Positions 49,085 through 59,176 of a stretch of 64,000 bases of DNA are shown piece by piece. The position numbers and the translations under genes are program-made. Each line of letters starts with the position of its first letter. Position 1 is the first letter of the stretch. The stretch covers positions 32,818,527 through 32,882,526 of the forward strand of contig OX485808.1 of NCBI GenBank assembly GCA_950295325.1. Reading direction: 5' to 3'. Source of the DNA: Polytrichum commune. Lineage: Eukaryota; Streptophyta; Polytrichopsida; Polytrichales; Polytrichaceae. The notes beneath the pieces were generated by a model that did no database searches, was not told the DNA's origin, and worked only from the letters and a program-made list of their open reading frames with translations.

Positions 49085-49414
49085 CACTAATTATCAAAGA
49101 ATTGAAAATTAGTGTTGAGCATAGTAGGGTGGTAAAACACTAAATCTAATCAAACACTAAATATCATATTTAGTGTAGTTATATAATAAGTAGGCCTAGA
49201 CACTGGGCCCGCCTAGCCACTAGGCCCGACACCACCCTAAATCCGGCCTCCCCAAAAAAGACATGAGGCCCACGGCCCCACCCCGCCTTGGTGGCAAGCA
49301 CCACCCCCGCCCCCCACCCCACCGCCACCTAGGATCATTGAGGCCCTTGGATGGGCCTTGGTGGATCAACAGTCCGGATGCACCACGAAGAATCTCATAT
49401 ATAGTGCCTCAGTG
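49085..49414. other. Remainder of outer MITE and GC-rich spacer
   Basis: 49085-49180 is the right part of the outer MITE. 49190-49400 is GC-rich (ggcccgcctagccactagg type) without a frame or motif. Confidence 0.5.
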
Positions 49415-49720
49415 ACACGGTAACCGAACCGGCAAAAAGGTGTGAATCTAGCCAAAAAGGTGTGGAAATATCAATCCCTTGACAAAGCAACCGAACCGGC
49501 AAAAAGGTGTGAATCTAGCCAAAAAATGTGCGGAAATATCAATCCCCTAGATTTATTGTTCTTTCATTAATGTGACACGATTGTGTAAGACTTGGAAGCT
49601 ATAAATATAGGTTATAACACCTGGTTTCTCTTTAGTTATAATTCTCTTGCATCATTGCACACGAAATTTTGTTGGTATGCACTACAAGCATATGAGTCCT
49701 AGGGAATTGACATGCGTCAC
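49415..49720. repeat. Inverted-repeat arm, partner at 44310-44665
   Basis: Carries two copies of the block aaccgaaccggcaaaaaggt, then the agatttattgttcttt sequence shared with copy A at 41353. It leads directly into the copy B promoter. Confidence 0.82.
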
Positions 49721-49907
49721 TAGACATAGAAGTGCATAGAAGAAATTCTATGTCACTAGACATAGTGGTCACGATGGGCCACTAGCAGTGCAGATGATTT
49801 CACTTTTTGTCCACATTGATGGTGATAGTCTTATGGATAGATTGGTAAATCAGAGACGTGGGGAAATGTGTCACTCATAGGGGGGCAAGACCAGGCCTTC
49901 AGAAGAG

Positions 49908-49914
49908 TATAAAG
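49908..49914 (+). promoter_or_regulatory. TATA box of secreted-protein gene copy B
   Basis: TATAAAG lies 135 bases upstream of the ATG at 50043, in the same setting as in copy A. Transcription would start near 49940, leaving a leader of about 100 bases. Confidence 0.68.
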
Positions 49915-50042
49915 AGGGCCATGCATGGGGCTATTCTCTCACAGCAGCCAACAGTCTCCCAGCTCTCTTCAGTTTTAACCTAGTTGTATATGCAAGACTG
50001 CCGGAACTCTCTCTCTCCTGATTCAATCTCCAGCACTTGGTC

Positions 50043-51429
50043 ATGGCGAATAACAATTTGGCGAAGGGCCTGGTCCTGGTCTTCCTCTTGGTGGCCATGT
50101 ACACTTCGGGAGCCCAAGGTTTCACCACCTACATTACCAACCAATCGTCCAGATCGATCGTTGCGACAACATCCTACCCAACTGGAGGAAAGTCAAAATT
50201 TGTAAACCGCGTCATTGCTCCCGGAACTCACCGTAAGTCTTCTCACCGATTGTTAAAGGAATCGTAAGCATAGTAGCATATTACCCGTGTATCTGATTGA
50301 GTGTAGCATTGATATTGGGGTGCTGTGTCAATGAGAGTGGCCTTCATGACTTGTGATCGATATGTGGTAGCAAGCATCGCATGCCATTGGTTTTCTCGGT
50401 GTCGTTCAATGATTGCAAGATTATTTACGTGGGTTCACACTATATTCAACCATATGTAAAGTGTAATTTGATTTAGTGACATCATTAGACATGTGTCACA
50501 CGTCACATGTACATCACAAATTTATGAATCTACCAAATTCACCTCGACGCGCTCCCTAATCATCGACATGTGTTGCAAAACCTACCTACCTAGTTTGTTC
50601 AAGTCCACTTAGGACTCACATACACCCAAAATCGGCAAGATGTGCTAAACTGATGTTCAATAATGCATATGGCGCATCTAGAGACATGGTTAGACAAGTG
50701 ATTTTGGTCACATCACCCCTGGGTAGGAACATGCGTTTTGTGATAGGCCATTTGATTTTATTCATTATGTGTTTTTTTTCCACAAATCTTATTCTCTCAA
50801 TGATATTATTGACCTTGTTGCAAAACACTCAAGAAATTGAATCTCATGGTATTGAATTTGACATAGTTGACCTTTGTATTTTCCACGGGCAAAAAGAAAT
50901 AAAGAATAGGAAAATTATTTACGCATGGGTGTAAGGATATAATAATATTTTTCAAAAGCCTTCTTAATTAGGAATATATCCAAGTATATTATACTTTACT
51001 ATACCTTATATGATAAATTGGTGCTTTTCTTAACAAAATTTCATGCTTTATTATAATCTCATCAAAATTTGTGTCAGATTCTCATTTTGCTAATGACGGG
51101 CTACTTGTTATATAGTTGTTGCTGCCCAAGGCCCATCACATCACAAACATTGTGATTCCACCTTGTGATTCTCTATGACATTAACATCATGCAATGTGTT
51201 GCTTGTTGTGCATGTAGAGTCTGATCAATATGGCACTCCATTGGGGATTCATGTGGAGCTCTGGGTGGATGGTGCCCACCAACATAACAGTGTCAATATT
51301 TTATCTGATTATAGCCTCGTGGCCTTCGACCATGGTGCCGGCTCGACGGGTGTTGATATCTACTACGCTACATATGGAACCTTGACTGAGAAGAGCGGCT
51401 CTCTGTTGGTAACCATCTACTTGAATTGA
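50043..51429 (+). CDS. Small secreted Cys-free protein, family copy B (intact, 133 aa, 2 exons)
   Basis: Exon 1 is 50043-50232 and exon 2 is 51218-51429 (TGA). The intron has GTAAGT and TGTAG ends, and the codon CAG is split 1/2. The signal peptide is MANNNLAKGLVLVFLLVAM to about residue 26, and the mature protein starts FTTYITNQSSRSIVATTSYP. Exon 2 encodes GIHVELWVDGAHQHNSVNIL and SLVAFDHGAGSTGVDIYY, ending LLVTIYLN. Alternating hydrophobic residues suggest a beta-sandwich. There is no cysteine after the signal peptide, unlike most small secreted plant defence proteins. I do not recognise the family. Sequence context shows recent duplication: copy A upstream in direct order, copy C downstream inverted. 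This is the only copy in the window with both exons in frame. Confidence 0.78.
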
Positions 51430-53287
51430 TTATGTAGCAATCGCCTCTTCGTTGATAACCATCAACGACATCATTAGCCCAATTTATAACTGGTGTTGCA
51501 AGTTTATTTAATGGTTGTGATACTATGGAAATAACACTTGGCATTCCAATATAGAGACTACCATTTCTTGGCGGAAATGGAGAATCTATATTAATTGTAC
51601 GTCTGTAGTTGTATACGATAGTTGTGGATAAGAATAACAGATGTAACTTAGTTTGATGCTCTATGTCAAAATATGAACTAATCCTCCATCTGTACTACAC
51701 TTTGCATATTTAGTCATGCGCAAAGTCTTCAATAAAACTTGGTTCATAGACTACCGACATGGTTGTTGTGTAGTTGTTGTTCATGTATGTCCGTGTAACA
51801 TGGACCATTATTGATACATGTTGATTAGAACTAGGATAATGATGGTCTAGATTGCGTTTAAAGTAAACGAATAGAGTTCATTATTTTTGTGTTATGAGTT
51901 TTGCAATTTTGCATTGACATAAAAGATGCTTTTACTTTGGAAAGAACCTGACACAACTTGGCATGGTGGGGAGGTATATAATTAAAGGTTTCTCAAGCAA
52001 GAGTAGAATCCTCTTTAAATCTTATGATGTTATAATATGATGTTAGAATCTTATTGGAGTCTGGAGATCCCGAGGTTGGATGCCTGGGGAGTGCAATGGG
52101 TTACAAATCTAAGGCCCTACGAAAGCAATAGAGATTGAATTTTTTTCAAAAATTGAGATTAAATCTTAAATTCCCCCAAAATCTAGTGTACAAACATGCT
52201 CTAGATCTGTTCAGTAAAAACATTTGAATGTAAACGTAGTTGATTTGATAGTTTTTTAAAATAATCTTCTATTGAGCAAATCTACCAATTTTGGACATAA
52301 ACAAAATCTTCTTCATCAAATAGCTTCATCATTCATGTTCAAAAACAATTAATTTGCCAAGTTGATGATATTTTTGCATTGCAAATACTCGGAGCGATCA
52401 CACCCCTTTACGTATTTGTAACCGCGAGGGATAATGGGTTGTTTAATGAGGGGATATTTATACACCTCTCAATATTTTTTCCCTCCCTTTTTGTAGATAA
52501 AAAGCTACTTTGACGTATTCTCTAGCACCCTATATTTATTTTTAATTGTTTAGAGAGGCTAATTTTTGGTACGATATGTTTTTTAATAAATCGTACAAGT
52601 ACCAAATAATGGATGGAATACTCTAGCATTGCGAAACCAACAATGTCAGCAAAACAATTTCCATACCATTCAAATTGTCATTCATTTGGTTTCAATTAGT
52701 AATATCAATCCTAAACCATTCAAAGTACCATTCAAAACACAACCAATAGCACGTAGGACTAGCTAAAGGGTTACCAATAAATATGGAGATAACAAAATAT
52801 ACAAGTTGAAACAGACAAGCATCTAGGGAGGTCCCACATGTTTAGCACCGTTGCATATCCAACGGCCGTTGAGGAGCACCAACACATTCCTTCCCCTAAC
52901 ATTATATTCGTTAATCGGAGACGTTGGATAGTTTCAAGATAAAATACACCCATCGTTTGGGTTGCAAATATTTTGAGTATACGGAACAATTGGAACATCA
53001 AGAACATGACGGTTTACAAATTCACACGTGGAGAATATTCACATTACTAAAAATAACAAGTCTTCAAATCATAATCAAAACATGAACCACGGGTGGAGAA
53101 AATAATCGAATCCCAAAAGCAAATGGTTTTATGTCACTATAAAGTTTAGGGTGCACATCCCAAATGTATGTATAAATTTGAATATCATAAATTTGAATAT
53201 AATAGCTACAATTAAACCAAATCTATAAATTGCCCCTATGTTTTGCCATTAATTCCAACCTATATTAAGTTTCCATGTCTCCATCTT
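50043..53287 (+). repeat. Left arm of a large palindrome (partner 60892-64000)
   Basis: Copy B, its intron and about 1.85 kb of 3' flank are matched in reverse on the right arm, ending near 53287/60892. Shared landmarks include the sequence after the stop (ctcttcgttgataacca), ctccccaggcatcc and the block around 52771-53007. A further piece (53395-53560) matches 59590-59745 in reverse, so the left arm has lost about 1 kb of element sequence. The arm as far as shown contains one 78-codon frame (53007-52771, minus) also kept at 61200-61448 (+), of unknown meaning. Confidence 0.9.
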
Positions 53288-53595
53288 CCGCTTCATACCC
53301 ATTCTCGATGTCATTTTCCGCAGCTGCAATACGTGCCAAGTTGTCTTTGGCAAAATCTATATGTTTTTGGGGGATGGTCATTATTTCCGATTTGGAACCC
53401 TTGCGTAGGAAGAGACTCTACAACAATTATGCAGTTGAGGACACCATCGCTATAAGTAGTGAGGACGAGGACGACATGGAGTTTGCCAAATGGCTTAGGT
53501 CGGATCCTCCTTCTCTTACAGCTTTTGCCAGCATGGTGAGGGTGAAACCTGTAGATTTCAACTACCTCCTCTTGTTCCTGGGGATGACCGTATAG
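53288..53595 (+). pseudogene. Fragment of the acidic element protein
   Basis: Encodes YAVEDTIAISSEDEDDMEF and LRSDPPSLTAFASMVRVKP, a diverged copy of part of the frame at 59590-59740 (minus), YAVEETIAISSEDEDDMEL. The upstream part of that gene is deleted here. No start or end is preserved. Confidence 0.7.
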
Positions 53596-54300
53596 TAGTG
53601 ACTTAGAGCGTCGTCCGGATTATGATGACCTAACTACCTAATTTCCTCGTTGTGCTTTATTATCATCTCGTGGTTTTCCTTTCTTTTACATCCGGTGAGT
53701 AGCCAAGTAGTCGTCTTCAATGAGCCAAGTTTCCTTTCATTCCAAAAATTTTCCCTCTCTTGCAAGTCTTATCTTTAGTCTCCTAATTGTTAGTTTCCAC
53801 CACCAGAACTCCCTCCGTTGAAACATGTGTTGATAGTATTTTAACAATAATGAAGTGATTGTTAAATAATCTTTTCCCATGTAAAGGAGATTTCTTCTTC
53901 ACATGTGTAGTAATGCCTCTACTAATCTGCCATTTTCTTATCGACTCTTGAGGAGGCATCCTTGAGTTTATTAATTCAACTTAGTCAGTGATGATCGGAT
54001 GTTCTTTAGAATTCCTTTACTTTGTATCTCTAATGATGTAACTTTTCATGCCGTCGAAGGAACCTCTCATCTTGATATCTCTCCAAGTGGTTCTTTCTAT
54101 TTAATCTTATTCGTAATCTTCTCTTCATGTTGTAAAGGTCTTCATGTGCCGTAATTGTCTTCCCACTTCTTTTGGATTTTTAATTCTAGTAGGCTAAGTA
54201 CCTTCTTTGAATGACTAAGTAAGGGGGGGGGGGCACACCCGGGGTGTTCATGCCGGAAACGGTGCCGGGACCGTTGATTAGGGCCTAACTGACACCGCAC
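53596..54300. other. Palindrome spacer, no gene recognised
   Basis: AT-rich then GC-rich from about 54220, where an 11-base G run precedes cacacccgggg. No motif is recognised. Confidence 0.4.
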
Positions 54301-54998
54301 ATGGGGGTGCCAGAATGGAGGGTGGAGGAAGGTGTCAGGGCTTGTCGGCATGTACTTCCTGCCGGAAGTAGTGACATGGCTGCTATTTGCACCGCTTTCC
54401 CACCGCTGGTGAATACCAACGTTTTGATGGAGTCCCTGGATGATCCAACTGTTCTCCGCAGACGGGCGACGAAAGTCATCCGCTCCGACCTCGGGGGGGG
54501 GGGGGGTAGTGTGTTGAAAAGTTAAGGATATAGGTGTGAACAACCACTATTTTATAGGGGGGTATTACTTTCAATTTTTTTTTTCACATGCTATCATTAT
54601 GTAAATTTCTACTTTGGGTTAATAGAAAAATGGCTTGCATTACTTATAATTCCAAATTACCTATTATTCCATACCCTATAGTACTTTAAAGATGTCCAGT
54701 GCCATTTTTGATACCCTATATTACTCTTAAGTCCATTTATAAATTTTAGCCCCCATGTTTTTAAAATACCCTATCATTTGTTCGCACGTATATTGCTACT
54801 CCAACCAATGACTACCCCCCCCAAGGCTCCGACAGATGGCGAGCACTGGTGGGGAGCGTTTGCGAGCTCGGTCCGGGGTTCGCTTGCTACAGGCGGGGTT
54901 TGTCGGAGGGTGTGCGTGGAGTTGTTGGCGGCGAGTCGATGCGGCATGCGTGGAGCGGTCTTCTCCGGCGACCCGAATGGGCTTATGGTTTGCAGCAG
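54301..54998 (+). pseudogene. GC-rich reading frame interrupted by the hAT-like MITE
   Basis: From the ATG at 54301 the frame runs MGVPEWRVEEGVRACRH through PTVLRRRATKVIRSD to the target site GCTCCGAC. After the element and the second GCTCCGAC the frame resumes in phase with RWRALVGSVCELGPGF and ends WAYGLQQ at a good donor (GTGAGC at 54999). With the 336-bp element and one 8-bp duplicate set aside, no stop separates the two halves. Base composition is much more GC-rich than its surroundings. I do not recognise the protein. The 3' exons are not identified. Confidence 0.5.
54490..54825. mobile_element. hAT-like MITE with G-tract termini, copy 2 (336 bp), TSD GCTCCGAC
   Basis: Starts CTCGGGGGGG and ends CCCCCCCAAG. 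A perfect 8-bp duplication GCTCCGAC lies at 54482-54489 and 54826-54833. The interior matches copy 1 (15644-15988) with few differences, from agttaaggatatagg to ctccaaccaatgactacc. No gene is present. Confidence 0.93.
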
Positions 54999-55124
54999 GT
55001 GAGCATTTTCCGCGCCATGAAACTCTCGGCGTGCTGGAATGTCGGACACACATACAGAGGGAAAGACAGAAAGATAACAAGGGGGATGAGTGTTGAGTGC
55101 GCATGTGTTTTTGATTTCTTTGTT

Positions 55125-55820
55125 CAGTTGTCAATGTCGTGAATGGGTGCTGCCACACTCACCGACCTTGGGGGTCGTGGGTGTCCGCCTGACTCCTGCT
55201 CTGAACGTTCGCCTTACCCCTTGTGCGGCACCAGCCACCGCCATGCATAGCAAATTCAGTCCATTCTCGGCTGTTACGTCCATAGCAAGCCACTGTGTGC
55301 TGGGGTTCAAATTGAAGCAAAAATCCGAAAACTTACAATGTTTGTTGGAGTTGAAATTGAAGCAAGAACCCGAATTCTCGCCGACTGGTTTGTTGCTGTC
55401 CCGGATTGGGCTGCAGTTGGGGCGGAGCTATGTTGGCGTGGAGTGCCCTGGTCCATAATAAACGGGTTCAGTCTTCGTTGAGTCGTCAATGTTGTGAATG
55501 GGTGGTGCCACACTCACCGACCTTGGTGGTCCTGGGTGGCTGCGTGGGTCATGTTGTCAACGTGCGGCCTTAACCTTGTGCAGCACCAGTCACCGATGCA
55601 CGGAACATATTCATTCCACTCTTAGCCGATACCTCCATAGCAAGCCAGTGTCTACTAGAGTTGAAATTCACGGAAAAAGCCGAAAATTGCCATTGTCTGC
55701 TGGAATTGAAATTGAAGCACACAACCAAAAACTCACCGAATGCCTTGTTGTTGGCGCAGATTGGGCTGGAGTTGGGGCGAAGCTTTGTTGGCGGGGAGTG
55801 CCCTAGTCCATAATAAACGA
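55125..55820. repeat. Tandem duplication, two ~345 bp units
   Basis: Units 55125-55459 and about 55480-55820 share cacactcaccgacctt, ccatagcaagcca, ggagttgaaattgaagc and ccataataaac in the same order. They are clearly diverged. Reading frames are not conserved between units, so this is not a protein repeat. Confidence 0.85.
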
Positions 55821-55837
55821 AAATGAATTGAACCTAC

Positions 55838-56650
55838 TGCACAACCTTTGCTGTCTTCATATTTTTGAACATACCCAGCATCGCAATCGAGCTCCGGGTC
55901 AACTTGGATCGCTGTCACTAATTCCCCAGGTTCCTTGCCATCCAGCGGAATGCTTTGAACACCATTCCACTTGAGTAGGATAGAGGATAGTGGAATTTCA
56001 TGTGTGGAAATAAAATTGTTGGCAAGGCGCACGACCGCTGTGATCGTGGCCTCTGTGATTTTTTAAAAGTCATGGCAGGCGTGTCCAGGCTAGGTCATTC
56101 ACATATCCTTAACATTCAATTGGTCTTGCACATGTGTGTTGGACTTCCATATGGTGTGCAAGAGTTGGCAAGAGGGTTTCAGTGTTGGTTTTGGACTCTT
56201 TGCAAATTAAATAGGTGTCGACATGTGTAGGTGCCCATTATTGGTTACTAAGTGCCCGCAGTGCTATGATCCATTCATGTTTATGAAGGAGTCTGCAAGC
56301 TATTTTGGCACCATTTCGTCGTTCATGTTTTTGTTCGGACGCACGATTGTCGTCCTTATTGTTGATGTTCTTCCAGGCAGTACTGATTGGATGTTTGTGC
56401 ACTTGGGTGTCGACACTGCTTGGCAAAGGTGTGCTCTATGGTTTGAAGTTTGGCGCCCGATACTTTGCGCACAATATTTGAATTCAAGGAGAAATTTCTC
56501 TGGGCCAGCCGATCCATCCAAAACCAACAGTCGGATCTCCTCTACCGCAGGTTCATTTCCCAAACTCACTTTTTTTGATGTGTCACTGGCAGGTGGAGGT
56601 CCCATTCCATACATAGGTTCCATATATTGGCAAGGGCTCAATGTTGTGAA
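55838..56650 (-). pseudogene. Possible retroelement-type coding remnants
   Basis: On the minus strand, 56060-55838 reads LANNFISTHEIPLSSILLKW and PGELVTAIQVDPELDCDAGY. Around 56600-56400 it reads NEPAVEEIRLLVLDGSAGPE then KFLLEFKYCAQS, reminiscent of plant Gag-like proteins (…DGS-x-PEKFL). Frames are broken and no protease, RT or integrase motif was seen. The 239-codon + strand frame over the same DNA looks like its shadow. Confidence 0.3.
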
Positions 56651-56948
56651 CATATTTACAAATCGAGATGTGTTGTTCTGCTCCAATATATTTCCGCACA
56701 TTCCAAGGCTCTTTGTTATTCTCTATTCTTTGTGGCTTGTTGAAACTTGGATTGCTATGATTTATGTGATGAGGGAAGTCCATGTGCATTTATGTTCTGC
56801 ACAATTTTTTGGAGACTCTGATTATACTCGGGGGCCCAATACCATTTCAATATGCATTCAATTGTTGTGTGCATCTTTGTGCGTATGCTACTGCAGAAAT
56901 TTGGATTGTTCATTTCCCATGTGCGTGGACTGGGTTGTTTGACGAATT

Positions 56949-57749
56949 ATGGATGAGATTGTGCATTTGGGGGAGAGCTCACAGTGTCCATCCACCCAAG
57001 TGCACATTGACGTGGATTGTGACTTTGGGTCTGAGTACGTGGATGACCAAGATCCCGTTTCTTTACCGCCAACGGCTGGAAGAGGGGTTGTGCATGGTAG
57101 ACGTGGATCAAATACTGCAAGATCATCATCGGCTCCATCGCAATCACAACCTGCACATCATCACAAGGTTCGAGGACCGAACTGGACCGAGGCGGAAATG
57201 CTTGTCCTTATCTGTCAGAAACGAATTGAGTGGGACGGGAGGCATAATTGCAATCAACCGTCTCTTGCCAAGTTTGTGTATGGAACCACGGCATGGAAGT
57301 TGGTCTTGGCGGGGTGCATGGGTGTGGTGGGTTTCCGGGCTAGGGATACCGACCAAATCACCAACAAGTGGGATGGCTTGATTAAAGATTACAAGAAACG
57401 TAAGGAGTACATAGAAGGGTCAAGTTCAGCCAATTGGTGGGGAATGAATAGGGAGGAGAAGAAACTGTTGTCCAAAACTAGGAAAATGTCGCTAGAGTTC
57501 AGTGAGTCCATGTACATCGAGATGGAAGGGTTTGTTGGAAAGAGAAAAAAATTTGGCCGTGCAACGGATGTGGTGGACTCCGACCGCGTGGCTCCGACAA
57601 CGGCGAGAGATTTTGGTCGCTCCCCTCTTTCTCCACGTGCATGTTCTCTTGGTGGCTTGGGAAGCCCCATTCCTAGCGCCACGACCGCATCCGGGTCCCC
57701 GACTCGTGGAACACCAGGAGACGACACGCCTTGTCGCAACCCTTGCTAG
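56949..57749 (+). CDS. Trihelix-type (Myb/SANT-like) DNA-binding protein, 266 aa
   Basis: A single frame from ATGGATGAG to TAG. The acidic N-terminus (VDCDFGSEYVDDQDP) is followed by a Ser/Gln/His linker. A trihelix-like domain sits at ~75-165: GPNWTEAEMLVLICQKRIEW, a second helix near WKLVLAGCMGVVGF, then TDQITNKWDGLIKDYKKRKE. The Trp spacing and the KW..L..DYKK third helix fit the Myb_DNA-bind_4 group. The C-terminus is Ser/Pro/Gly-rich. It probably acts in the nucleus. In some plants such proteins are transposon-derived, and the position inside a repeat-filled palindrome spacer makes that possible here. An upstream exon cannot be excluded. Confidence 0.68.
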   Translation: MDEIVHLGESSQCPSTQVHIDVDCDFGSEYVDDQDPVSLPPTAGRGVVHGRRGSNTARSSSAPSQSQPAHHHKVRGPNWTEAEMLVLICQKRIEWDGRHNCNQPSLAKFVYGTTAWKLVLAGCMGVVGFRARDTDQITNKWDGLIKDYKKRKEYIEGSSSANWWGMNREEKKLLSKTRKMSLEFSESMYIEMEGFVGKRKKFGRATDVVDSDRVAPTTARDFGRSPLSPRACSLGGLGSPIPSATTASGSPTRGTPGDDTPCRNPC

Positions 57750-58545
57750 CCCCCCTTGACAATCTTGCCAATTTTCAATTCTAGCAAAGGTTACGAGCGC
57801 TAACCATTCGCATTCCGCCATGCTAATGGTTAGCTCCTCCTACCCCGGACCATATAGTTCATAGGAGGAAACCAACCCTCCTACTTTGCTTTCGGGACTC
57901 ACCCCTTGTGAGCCCAAAATTGATGCCCACATTGGTTGTTAACACTTGTAAAACATTACAAGTGGTGTTTTGGTGATTTATGATTATTCACAAAAATATA
58001 AAAAGAGTGAAGCTTGAAGAAAACTTAGTTTGAAGCATTAGGCTTTTGTGGAGTGGATTTAAGTAGGAGAAGGACAAACCTTGGTAAAGTGTGGTAGGTA
58101 GAAAGCCAAGGTTAGTTAAATGTTTGAATTAGGATCCTTGTTGATCATTTGAGGGAGGAAGACTTAGGAGATAAGATTAGAGCCTACAAAGTAGGAGGAA
58201 ATCTCGAGGGCTTATCGTGAGCCTTGAGGGTGCTCACCCCCTCAAACTCACTATATAATCCCTCATTCTTCCCTCACTCATCCTCTCTTTCCTTCGTGCT
58301 CCTTGGCACTCCACGTGTTATAAGTGTGGGTGCGTGGGAAGCAAGATAGGAGCACGTGTGTGTGCATGGATGTAAGGTTAGGGGCCAAGGCTAGTTGGCC
58401 TTGAAGAGGGCTTGACCTCTTGTTAGTAATAGTTGGGCGTGAATGATTTAAAGTTCAATTTATGGCTTTGTTTGAATACTTGGATTTACATTGATTAGCC
58501 TTATACTTATGCGGATGTGCAAAGTCTCTTATTGGAGCATTTAGT
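57750..58545. other. 3' flank of trihelix gene, no gene recognised
   Basis: Contains aacacttgtaaaacattacaag (an imperfect palindrome) near 57942 and otherwise unremarkable sequence. No clear LTR ends were found. Confidence 0.4.
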
Positions 58546-58549
58546 TTTG

Positions 58550-58809
58550 TTGGACTTCATATGAATTTTTGAGAGCCAAAAAACCGAGACTATGTCCAAA
58601 CTTCCAAAAACTAGTGAAAAAGTGTAGGTTTAAAGGGAACAGCGTAGAATTGCGACCATATACTTTGTGGCAGTAGAAATATTATTGCATATTCATGTAG
58701 AGGACTTCATTACCTATCCATGGATACCAAGAACTCATTTTTTGGACTTCATATGAATTTTTGAGAGCCAAAAAACCGAGACTATGTCCAAACTTCCAAA
58801 AACTAGTGA
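58550..58809. repeat. Direct repeats of 67 bp, about 190 bp apart
   Basis: 58550-58616 and 58742-58809 are essentially identical (tggacttcatatgaattt ... caaaaactagtga). Confidence 0.9.
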
Positions 58810-58981
58810 CACACTCTTATAGTTTTTGACTTATGATGTTTAGACTTAAAGTGTTGGATTCATTAGGTAGGAAGGGGTGTGTGTAACTTTTGAATGTATT
58901 GGTGATTGACCATTGAGGTTGAACTTAGTAATGGAATGTGAAGGCCTGTAAAGGAGAGGCCACCATAAGTTACACAAGTAT

Positions 58982-59176
58982 TTGTTAATACTTAAACTTA
59001 TGTGCTTCATGGAATCAACAAGCGAAGGCTCGTGCAGTAGTGTGAAATCAACGGCGAGGACTCGATTCACACGAGGGATATCTTTGAAGGCATGCGTGGC
59101 CAAAGCGGCTGGGTGGACTTTAGAGAAATACAAGGATGTGACATTACCCGAGATTAAGGAGTGTAAGAAGACATAG
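58982..59176 (+). CDS. Short frame resembling a tyrosine-recombinase C-terminus (tentative)
   Basis: A 64-codon frame with STARTRFTRGISLKACVAK then AAGWTLEKYKD. The spacing resembles the H-x2-R … AA-x-W end of DIRS-type or Crypton tyrosine recombinases. The usual HxxR histidine is absent, and no upstream part is seen. It could be chance. Confidence 0.2.
   Translation: MLILKLMCFMESTSEGSCSSVKSTARTRFTRGISLKACVAKAAGWTLEKYKDVTLPEIKECKKT

Larger units (their letters stand above)
45145..49180. mobile_element. MITE, family TIR-AACTACACTAAATAT, copy 3, split by a PIF/Harbinger insertion
   Basis: A 28-bp perfect inverted repeat bounds it (45145-45172 and 49153-49180). Removing 45396-49081 and one TAA leaves about 350 bp, near the size of copy 1. 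A 27-bp internal block (aggaaagaggtggcaac...) is duplicated at about 45308 and 45346. Confidence 0.82.

Noticed and set aside
56223-56942. 239-codon + strand frame
   Set aside because: Cys/Phe/Trp-rich composition typical of the antisense of a coding strand. The minus strand reads more like protein (VEEIRLLVLDGSAGPEKFL).
57750-58545. LTR retrotransposon end after the trihelix gene
   Set aside because: No paired TG...CA long repeats, primer-binding site or polypurine tract could be found.
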